A stretch of DNA of 6,831 bases from Planctomycetota bacterium (GTDB lineage Bacteria; Planctomycetota; UBA1135; GCA-002686595), in NCBI GenBank assembly GCA_029259675.1, contig JAJDES010000514.1:1-6831 (forward strand). The letters run 5' to 3'. Within the stretch, counting starts at the first letter, position 1, and each line of letters opens with the position of its first letter. The position numbers and the translations under genes are program-made. The notes beneath the pieces are model-generated. The model had not been told where the DNA came from. It worked only from the letters and a program-made list of their open reading frames with translations, and searched no databases. This document shows positions 1 to 5,742 of the stretch, in pieces.

Positions 1-418
1 GGAGTCCGTTTCCGATTTGTCCTTCACGCAGTCGACTTTGGTTTTTTTCGGAGGCGGCAAGGGTGGTCCCGTTTTTTCGCGCAATCCAGATTTGAAAGAA
101 GAGCGATCCATTGGAGTGGACTCCATTGGGACCGCCCTGACGCGAAATTTCCTTCAATGGGACTGCTCGGGTGATGGCATTGCGGACCTTGTTCAAGTCG
201 GGCTGGACGGAAAGGTTTCCATACGGCGAGTCTCGAAAGAATCCAGCTTCTTTGGAGGTGATCGTTGGGAGTTGGAGTCCTCGCCGTGGAAACGCTTTGA
301 TCGCAGTTTGGGCCTGATTCGCATCTACGTAGACGATGTGAACGGAGACTCGTTGGGAGACGTGGTTTCGCTGAGAGCTAACGAATTGATCGTTTTCCTT
401 TCGCGCCAAAGGAATTAG
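1..418 (+). CDS. VCBS/FG-GAP repeat protein, 3' end only (5' end outside window)
   Basis: This is the C-terminal part of a protein whose reading frame is open from base 2, so the gene starts upstream of the window. A TTG at 17 is in frame, but the frame runs on through it without a stop and nothing marks it as the true start. Counting from that TTG, two Asp-rich loops of the VCBS/FG-GAP type are visible. They are DCSGDGIAD (about 49-57) and DVNGDSLGD (about 107-115), each followed by a hydrophobic strand (LVQV, VVSL). Such loops usually bind calcium between blades of an integrin-alpha-like beta-propeller in exported or surface proteins. The second loop has Ser at the usual Gly position and the first has Ser at the third ligand position, so calcium binding may be weak. 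The gene ends 2 bp before the next gene, which encodes the same kind of protein, so the two are probably co-transcribed. Substrate or partner is unknown. Confidence 0.8.
   Translation, partial: ESVSDLSFTQSTLVFFGGGKGGPVFSRNPDLKEERSIGVDSIGTALTRNFLQWDCSGDGIADLVQVGLDGKVSIRRVSKESSFFGGDRWELESSPWKRFDRSLGLIRIYVDDVNGDSLGDVVSLRANELIVFLSRQRN
408..413 (+). promoter_or_regulatory. Ribosome binding site of the 590-aa VCBS protein
   Basis: AAAGGA lies 7 nt before the ATG at 421 and inside the last codons of the upstream gene. An in-frame stop at 379-381 with no standard start codon between it and the ATG supports 421 as the start. The placement also supports co-translation of the two VCBS genes. Confidence 0.6.
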
Positions 419-420
419 AC

Positions 421-2193
421 ATGCTGTTGATTGCGATACTCGCCTGCCAAGCACTGACCAACCCCGAAGTCTCGCGTTCCAGCATTGACTTCGGCGCGGA
501 AACCAAGCGCATCGCTTTGCGCGATATGGACGGCGATGGACTGCGAGATTTGGTCGGTATCAGCAACACCGGTCTAAGCATCCGTTTCTTGGAAGCTGAT
601 GGGCGCTACTCGAATGTGATCGGGGCGCAACTGCCATGGCCGGCCGATCGCCTGGCATGGGAACTGGCGGATCTGGACCAAGACGGTCGTACAGACTTCG
701 TTTGTTTGATTGAGGGCAAGCGGGTGCGTGCCTATGAGCTAAACGATCAGCGCCAATTCGATCAGGGCCAACTGCTGGTGGACAAGGCCGGTGGCTATCT
801 GCCGCAGGGCGTCTTTCATATGGCCTTTGCGCGCGACATCGACGCGGATGGCGGTTTCGATCTGGTGGTCCCATGTCCCGGTCTGTTCAAGATCTTCTTG
901 TCAGCTCACGCTGCCGAGGCCGAAGGGACCTGGAGTTCGAGGTCTGAGCCGCTTGAGATTCGGTACGAAACAGACATCCGTTACGGTTTGGGCAATGCAT
1001 CGGAATTGGGTGAACGGAATTCCGCGAGTGGGATGTTTTCCATAGATCTTTCGATCCCCTGGTTCACATTGGAAGATGTGGATGGTGACGGCCGCAAGGA
1101 CTTGATTTCCAAGTCTGATGGGGAAGTCGGCTTTCACCTGGCGAGTCCCGAGCTTTCGCAAACGCCCACGTGGACACTGGACCTTGAAGCGCTGCGCGCG
1201 GAACTGAAACAGAGCTCCGGCATCAATTTTGACGACTTGCTGGAAGGCCTGACTGCAAATGTCGATTGGCGCATGGCGGACATTGATGGCGTCGGCGCAC
1301 GCGACTTGTTGATTCAGAAGGGATCGTTCTTCGAAGTCTACTTGGGCGGGACTCGAACAGGGATCGAGCGCCAAGGTGACGACGGCTTTCGGCTGAGCGG
1401 CAATGTCATCACATTTCTACTGCGCGCACCCGAAGGGCAAGAGCTGCCGAATTTGATCATCCTGCGGGCCGAGAAGGTCTCTTTGGGTGAGGTCGTGCGT
1501 TGGCTGATTCTGCCGGGAAGTTTGGATTTTCAGGTTTTCACCTTCCAAAACCGCGACGGTCGTTTTGAACGCAAACCGAGCAAGCGCCAAAACATTTCGC
1601 TGCGAATCCCGCGCTTGCTGAGTATGGAGGAAGAATTTGAGGAGCTTGGAGAGGAGCTCAGCGATCAATTCGGGATGCCGACGGTGCTGGCGGAGATGGA
1701 CGGAGACGGATTGAGGAACGATGTCGTGGATATCGTCGACGGAGAATTGCTTATCTACGCAAATGCGATTGAAGATGGGCGCTTGGCCGCTTGGTGGGAC
1801 GGCATGGGAGGCGAGCAAAATCTGATGGAGCTGGTCGGCCGATTCTTGGAGCAGCAATTGAAAGATATTGCGGATGGCGGTACACGCAGTTTGGATGTCG
1901 GCGACTTGCGTGGAGCCACATTGTCCGCGGGTGCCGAAATGCGTGCAGCTTGTTCCAAGCTGGAACCCAGTAGTCGCTTCAAAATAGAGGAAAGGCACCT
2001 GCTTCCTGATGCCAAGTACAGCATTGTTGTCGTCGATATCAACGGCAACGGCCGCAACGATGTGTTCCTGATCGGTGATTACCCCGAACCGGAAGACAAA
2101 GGCGAGCTAGGATCCAATCAGGAAGAACGAGAAGGTACCGGCGATGTGGCGAACAACGTCATGCGTAAGACAGTTAGAGTCTTCGTCCGCTAA
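421..2193 (+). CDS. VCBS/FG-GAP repeat protein, probable exported lipoprotein with seven calcium-loop motifs
   Basis: The product is 590 residues, starting at ATG with a good ribosome binding site (AAAGGA). The first nine residues, MLLIAILAC, are hydrophobic and end in ILAC, which resembles a lipobox with Cys9 as the lipidated residue. The signal is unusually short and has no positive charge, so export as a lipoprotein is inferred rather than shown. Seven Asp-rich loops of the D-x-D-x-D-G-x-x-D kind begin near residues 35, 84, 139, 219, 287, 425 and 539. Six are close to consensus in their Asp/Asn ligands. The loop at 287 (DIDGVGARD) has Val at one ligand position, and the one at 425 begins with Glu. 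Hydrophobic strands such as DLVGI, DFVCLI, DLVV and DVFLI follow them, as in beta-propeller blades. Residues 402-417 form a very acidic stretch (MEEEFEELGEELSDQF). In this family the fold mostly serves binding, adhesion or scaffolding. No catalytic domain is visible and the ligand is unknown. The gene converges with the sulfatase-like gene. Confidence 0.85.
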   Translation: MLLIAILACQALTNPEVSRSSIDFGAETKRIALRDMDGDGLRDLVGISNTGLSIRFLEADGRYSNVIGAQLPWPADRLAWELADLDQDGRTDFVCLIEGKRVRAYELNDQRQFDQGQLLVDKAGGYLPQGVFHMAFARDIDADGGFDLVVPCPGLFKIFLSAHAAEAEGTWSSRSEPLEIRYETDIRYGLGNASELGERNSASGMFSIDLSIPWFTLEDVDGDGRKDLISKSDGEVGFHLASPELSQTPTWTLDLEALRAELKQSSGINFDDLLEGLTANVDWRMADIDGVGARDLLIQKGSFFEVYLGGTRTGIERQGDDGFRLSGNVITFLLRAPEGQELPNLIILRAEKVSLGEVVRWLILPGSLDFQVFTFQNRDGRFERKPSKRQNISLRIPRLLSMEEEFEELGEELSDQFGMPTVLAEMDGDGLRNDVVDIVDGELLIYANAIEDGRLAAWWDGMGGEQNLMELVGRFLEQQLKDIADGGTRSLDVGDLRGATLSAGAEMRAACSKLEPSSRFKIEERHLLPDAKYSIVVVDINGNGRNDVFLIGDYPEPEDKGELGSNQEEREGTGDVANNVMRKTVRVFVR

Positions 2194-2207
2194 GAGCGCT
2201 TCGCCAT
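2194..2207. other. 14-bp convergent intergenic gap
   Basis: The plus-strand VCBS gene and the minus-strand sulfatase-like gene end only 14 bp apart. No GC-rich hairpin followed by a T run is visible on either strand here. Transcription of each gene must therefore end inside the other gene, or by a factor-dependent route such as Rho. Confidence 0.6.
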
Positions 2208-3650
2208 CTACTCGCCATCACCGAGGTAGCCAAGGTCACGCATCATTTGATCAAAGTTTTCATCCAAGCTTAGATCGATGAATTCTCGTTCAAAGGTTGT
2301 GAGCGACGCCTGCATGGCGCTCAATCGGGCTTTGAACTGTTCGGCCTTTGCTGCGTGGGCGGCGGCAAGATTGTGTTGCTCGGTGGCGTCTGAACTCAGG
2401 TCGTAGAACTCCACCGTTTCGCTTGTGGAGGAAATAATCAGTTTGGAACCACCGGAAAGAAGCGCTTCCAATTTGTGCGTGTCGATCGCGCGCTCGTGGG
2501 TGCGCATGGCCAAGAGTTCGCGCTCTTCGCTGCCGTCCATGGGGCCCAACAGGCTCTTGCCTGCAAGAGCGGAGTCTGCGGAAATCCCGGCAATCTCAAG
2601 CAAAGTCGGATGGATGTCCATGATGCTCGTCAGACCGTTGATGCGTCCGGCGCGATTGAACTTGGGGGGAAGTCGCAAAATCAAAGGCACGCTCAGCAGC
2701 TCGTCGTACAGTTTGAACGGGTGCCCAATGGATCCGTGTTCCCCAAGCTCTTCGCCGTGATCGGAGACGAAAACAACGACGGTTTCTGAGTCGAGTGCGA
2801 GCTGCTCGAAAATTTGTCGCACGTGCTCATCGAGGTAGCGAATTTCGCTCTCGTAGGCCGCGATTGCGAGGTCCACCCCATATGCGAGGCGCGCTTCAAT
2901 CTCCTGCGCATCCTGCGCGCCTTCGATGACACGCCTGATGTGAACGGCGCGCAGTCCGGCTTCCGACACAAAGCCCATGGGAGTGCCGTCTTCGTCCGCC
3001 GGTGCCCCTTCAATCTCGCGCTCATCAAAAGCGAACCACGGGCGCCGCGGGTGATAGGGCTGATGCGGGTCCATGTAATGCAGGTACAGGAAGAACGGTT
3101 CCGGGCTTTGAATCTCGCTTTTCCACTGAAGTGCCGCCGCATTCACGGCCTCCGCGCCTTCGTAGTTCGAAGCGTGAAAGCGGTCGAAGCCGCGTTCGAA
3201 CCCTAATTGGCTGACAATGTTCGGATTGTCGGCGACGCCGAAAGTGCGGTAACCAGCGGCGCGAAGGGCTTCGGGCAAACTCTCGACAGTCGCCGGGATG
3301 CGGTTGATCATCGCTCCGCCCTTGTTGGCGGCGTTCGCCATGGACAGGCTAAAACCGGTTACGACTCCATGCTGGCTGGGATAAAGCGAAGTGAACATGG
3401 AGGCCATGGAGGGCGCTGTCCACGAGCTGACCGAGCGAGCATTCTCATAAACCAAGGCCTCGCTGGCCAAGGAATCGATAAAGGGAGTCAGCTGTCCCTC
3501 GTGGCCATAAACACCAAGGCGATCTGCGCGCAAAGTGTCCGCAACGACCAATACGATAGACGGCGGTCTTTGGGCTTGCGTCCCGCAGGCCGCAAGCCCA
3601 AGTGCGAGAATCCCCAATGTCAGCGGTTGCAATCCGAGCAAGTTGCGCAT
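2208..3650 (-). CDS. Sulfatase/alkaline-phosphatase superfamily lipoprotein with Thr at the formylglycine position
   Basis: The product is 480 residues, starting at ATG. Residues 1-21 form a lipoprotein signal (Arg2, hydrophobic core, lipobox LAAC with Cys22). Residue +2 is Gly, which by the E. coli rule favours the outer membrane. The mature part is a single sulfatase-type domain. It shows the metal-binding start VVADTLRAD (Asp38), the active-site block SWTAPSMASMFTSLYP (76-91), HYMDPHQPYHP (191-201), the second metal site VFVSDHGEELGEHG (Asp297, His298), and HPFKLYDELLSVPLIL (Lys313). The C-terminal LGYLG is common in this subfamily. In true sulfatases the active-site block reads C/S-x-P-S-R. 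Here it is Thr78-Ala-Pro-Ser-Met, so formylglycine cannot form by the known route. Thr is the nucleophile in related phospho-group transferases such as LtaS and EptA, so a phosphodiesterase or phosphotransferase role is possible, but the substrate is unknown. It lies 119 bp downstream of the arg operon on the same strand and has no obvious Shine-Dalgarno sequence. Confidence 0.9.
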   Translation of the reverse strand: MRNLLGLQPLTLGILALGLAACGTQAQRPPSIVLVVADTLRADRLGVYGHEGQLTPFIDSLASEALVYENARSVSSWTAPSMASMFTSLYPSQHGVVTGFSLSMANAANKGGAMINRIPATVESLPEALRAAGYRTFGVADNPNIVSQLGFERGFDRFHASNYEGAEAVNAAALQWKSEIQSPEPFFLYLHYMDPHQPYHPRRPWFAFDEREIEGAPADEDGTPMGFVSEAGLRAVHIRRVIEGAQDAQEIEARLAYGVDLAIAAYESEIRYLDEHVRQIFEQLALDSETVVVFVSDHGEELGEHGSIGHPFKLYDELLSVPLILRLPPKFNRAGRINGLTSIMDIHPTLLEIAGISADSALAGKSLLGPMDGSEERELLAMRTHERAIDTHKLEALLSGGSKLIISSTSETVEFYDLSSDATEQHNLAAAHAAKAEQFKARLSAMQASLTTFEREFIDLSLDENFDQMMRDLGYLGDGE

Positions 3651-3769
3651 GGCGGCGATTGTAGGGCCGGCGCTCGGATGCGGATAGTTTAGCTCCGGTC
3701 GCGCTGCGCAATTCGCGGGAGAATGGTCGGAAATTTGAGGCCTGCGGGCTTACCCAAACGACCCCGGCT
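3651..3769. other. 119-bp intergenic region between argA-type gene and sulfatase-like gene
   Basis: This is the only sizeable non-coding stretch in the window. On the minus strand it must hold the end of the arg transcript and any promoter for the sulfatase-like gene. Apart from the TACAAT hexamer near its left end, I see no strong hairpin plus T run, no long inverted repeat and no recognisable ARG box. Confidence 0.5.
3658..3663 (-). promoter_or_regulatory. Candidate -10 element for the sulfatase-like gene
   Basis: On the minus strand TACAAT (5 of 6 matches to TATAAT) lies 7 nt before the ATG at 3650. Transcription from it would begin at or within a few bases of the ATG, giving a nearly leaderless mRNA. 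This fits the absence of a Shine-Dalgarno sequence. No good -35 hexamer is seen 16-18 bp upstream, so this is tentative. Confidence 0.3.
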
Positions 3770-4309
3770 TCATTGTTGGATGCGGGGGAACATCGCGAGC
3801 GAAGAGGGTAGGGACAGCGGGCCGCGGTCGTGGCTCTCCTCGCTTTCCTTGAGAACGCGCAGCATGGCTATTTCATCGCAGGCGTGGAATTTGGGGCAAT
3901 TGAGGCAGTCGCTAAACACCTTGTGGGGCAAGCTGGAGTGCTCGACGACGTTGAACTCGAGCTTTTCAAAAAAGCCGGGAACGTAGGTAAAAGCGAAAAG
4001 TCTCGCTACGCCGAGCTGCTCTGCGTCACGTATCAACTCATCGGCCAGTAGACGTCCGAGCCCGCGCTTGTGGGCTTTGGGATCCACGGCAATGGAGCGG
4101 ATTTCCGCCAAATCCGTCCAAACTAGGTGCAGAGCGCCGCAGCCGGCGAACTCACCCTCGATCTCGGCAACCACAAAGTCGCGCAGGTTTTCAATCACGG
4201 AACCGGGCGAGCGCGGAAGCATGAGTTGATCAGCGGCCAATCCGTTGACCAGCTCGAGGATCTTGTGAATGTCGTCAACCCGCGCGCGGCGTGTACTCAA
4301 CTGTTCCAT
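3770..4309 (-). CDS. argA: Short-form N-acetylglutamate synthase (ArgA-type GNAT acetyltransferase)
   Basis: The product is 179 residues from the ATG at 4309. It would transfer acetyl from acetyl-CoA to glutamate, the first step of arginine synthesis. It is a single GNAT domain without the amino-acid-kinase domain of E. coli ArgA. Marks of the short ArgA family are LMLPRS (29-34), the strand GCGALHLVWTDLAEIRSIAVDP (57-78), the acetyl-CoA loop KRGLGR (81-86), FAFTYVPGFFEKLEF (105-119), and the Cys-rich block LPHKVFSDCLNCPKFHACDEIAM (127-149). About 26 residues after that block (KESEESHD to RIQQ) look unlike the family and are probably a non-conserved tail. A TTG at 4330 would add seven residues (MEEKAIE). 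I prefer the ATG because the GNAT fold begins just after it. The gene overlaps the end of argH by 13 nt (34 nt with TTG), so translation is coupled. A general GNAT of unknown substrate is the alternative, but the motifs and arg context argue for NAGS. Confidence 0.85.
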   Translation of the reverse strand: MEQLSTRRARVDDIHKILELVNGLAADQLMLPRSPGSVIENLRDFVVAEIEGEFAGCGALHLVWTDLAEIRSIAVDPKAHKRGLGRLLADELIRDAEQLGVARLFAFTYVPGFFEKLEFNVVEHSSLPHKVFSDCLNCPKFHACDEIAMLRVLKESEESHDRGPLSLPSSLAMFPRIQQ

Positions 4310-5742
4310 TTCGATAGCTTTTTCTTCCAACGACCAACTTCAGAACGGACACGCTTAGGGGCTGTGCCCCCAATGCAGCGACGGCGATTCAAGACGCGTT
4401 CGACCGACAATTCGCGCTTCCAGGCGCTGCCGAGTTCAGGCAGGAGTTGTTTGCACAACTCGTCCGGCAGGTTTTCCAGTTCAAGGCCGAGAGCCAGTGC
4501 CTCGCGCACGCAGAGCCCGGTACGCTCGTGAGCGTCGCGGAAGGGGACGCCGGCTGCAACCAAGAGGTCAGCGAGATCAGTCGCATTCAAGTAGCCGCTC
4601 GATGCCGCCGCTTCGCAGGCCGCCCGCTGAAAGCGAACATTGCGAACCGCGATAGCTGCGACGCGCAGGCACGCTTCGAGCGTATCGAGCGCGTCGAAGG
4701 TCGCTTCCTTGTCCTCTTGCAAGTCCTTGTCGTAGGCCAAGGGCAAGGACTTCAACGTGACCAGTAGGGTATTGAGGTCTCCGACTACGCGGCCGCATTT
4801 GCCGCGCAGCAGTTCCATGGCGTCCGGGTTCTTTTTCTGCGGCATCAAGCTTGATCCCGTAGCGACGGCATCATTGAATTCGAGCATGCCCGCTTCTTGA
4901 CTGGCAAAGAAAATCCAATCTTCGGCCAAGCGCGATAAGTGCAGCATGCACATCGAAGCGCTAAAGACGAGTTCGCAAGCATGATCGCGATCACTCACGG
5001 CGTCGATGCTGTTGCGGGTGGGGCCACCGGCAAAGCCCAAGTGACGGGATAGTTCGGCGCGGTCAATGTCAAAGGCCGATCCCGCCAGCGCGCCCGAACC
5101 CAATGGGCATACATCCATTCGATCCAATGCGTCTTGAATGCGCTCCCGATCGCGACCGAGCATCTCGACGTAGGCTAGGGCGTGATGTCCGATCGTTATG
5201 GGTTGTGCGCGTTGCAGGTGCGTGTAGCCTGGCATCGGCAATGCCGCCGACTGTTCTGCAAGTTCGACCAAAGCCGCTATCAGGGATTCCATGCAGCGAT
5301 TCAGGCGACCGGCTTGCTCGCGCAGATAGAGCTTGAGATCGGTAGCGACTTGATCGTTGCGTGAGCGCCCTGTGTGCAGCTTCTTGCCCAAGGAACCCAA
5401 AGCTTCCGTCAACCGACGCTCGACATAACCGTGAACGTCCTCATCGGGCTGCCCTTCAAGCAGCTCCGGCTGTTGCGCCACTTCGCGACCAAGCTTGCGC
5501 AAGGCCGCTGCAAGTTTACGGTTTTCAGCGGCAGTCAAAACGCCGGCCTTCGCAATAGCATCAGCCCAAGCAATGCTGCCTTGAATGTCCATTTGGACCA
5601 AGCGCTTGTCCACGCCCAGGCTGCGATTGAATGCCTCGAAAGTGGGGTCAAGCCCGGTTTCGAAGCGCCCGCCCCAAAGCCCACTGGCTGACTTGGTTTG
5701 CGCCTTGGCTTTGCCGCCCCGGCTAGTCTTGGGCGGACTCAC
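4297..5742 (-). CDS. argH: Argininosuccinate lyase
   Basis: The product is 481 residues from a GTG start. It splits argininosuccinate into arginine and fumarate, the last step of arginine synthesis, as a cytoplasmic homotetramer of the fumarase/aspartase superfamily. Family marks are LWGGRF (22-27), KKLHTGRSRNDQVATDLKL (120-138), MPGYTHLQRAQP (170-181) with the active-site His175, the superfamily signature GSSLMPQKKNPD (296-307) with the catalytic Ser on the flexible loop, AYDKDLQEDKEATFDA (336-351), FRDAHERTG (401-409) and the C-terminal GGTAPKRV. All key residues are present. The first 21 residues are a Lys/Ser/Thr-rich extension missing from E. coli ArgH. The GTG is chosen because it overlaps the argG stop as GTGA and no other start lies between there and LWGGRF. 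A longer open frame back to 6000 lies within argG and is not credible as protein. The 3' end overlaps the argA-type gene. Confidence 0.95.
   Translation of the reverse strand: MSPPKTSRGGKAKAQTKSASGLWGGRFETGLDPTFEAFNRSLGVDKRLVQMDIQGSIAWADAIAKAGVLTAAENRKLAAALRKLGREVAQQPELLEGQPDEDVHGYVERRLTEALGSLGKKLHTGRSRNDQVATDLKLYLREQAGRLNRCMESLIAALVELAEQSAALPMPGYTHLQRAQPITIGHHALAYVEMLGRDRERIQDALDRMDVCPLGSGALAGSAFDIDRAELSRHLGFAGGPTRNSIDAVSDRDHACELVFSASMCMLHLSRLAEDWIFFASQEAGMLEFNDAVATGSSLMPQKKNPDAMELLRGKCGRVVGDLNTLLVTLKSLPLAYDKDLQEDKEATFDALDTLEACLRVAAIAVRNVRFQRAACEAAASSGYLNATDLADLLVAAGVPFRDAHERTGLCVREALALGLELENLPDELCKQLLPELGSAWKRELSVERVLNRRRCIGGTAPKRVRSEVGRWKKKLSKWNS
4318..4324 (-). other. Possible slip-prone lysine-codon run at the argH-argA overlap
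   Basis: On the minus strand the end of argH reads TGG AAG AAA AAG CTA. The heptamer G AAA AAG is close to the bacterial -1 slippery sequence A AAA AAG. A -1 shift here enters the argA frame (GCT ATC GAA ATG) and would join ArgH directly to the acetyltransferase. No strong upstream Shine-Dalgarno stimulator or stable downstream hairpin is evident. Confidence 0.25.
5739..5742 (-). other. GTGA stop/start overlap coupling argG and argH
   Basis: The minus strand reads GTGA: the argH GTG start shares its last two bases with the argG TGA stop. This is a classic translational-coupling arrangement. A weak AAGG lies about 12 nt before the GTG. Confidence 0.7.

Noticed and set aside
1417..1998. 193-codon open frame on the minus strand inside the VCBS gene (also 901-1374 minus)
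   Set aside because: They are antisense to a well-supported gene, have low-complexity or unrecognisable products and no convincing start context; they are by-products of codon bias.
2201..2219. Direct repeat TCGCCATC (2201-2208 and 2212-2219) at the convergent gene ends
   Set aside because: Only 8 bp, two copies, partly coding for the sulfatase C-terminus (GDGE); most likely chance.
3738..3755. GGG-TAAG-CCC mini hairpin after the argA-type gene as a terminator
   Set aside because: Only a three-base-pair stem with no following T run; not a credible intrinsic terminator.
4280..4289. Palindrome CCGCGCGCGG just downstream of the argH stop on the minus strand
   Set aside because: It lies in the argA coding sequence at an Arg-rich stretch (TRRAR), the hairpin would have a tiny stem and loop, and no T run follows, so it is not a terminator and only weakly supports frameshifting.
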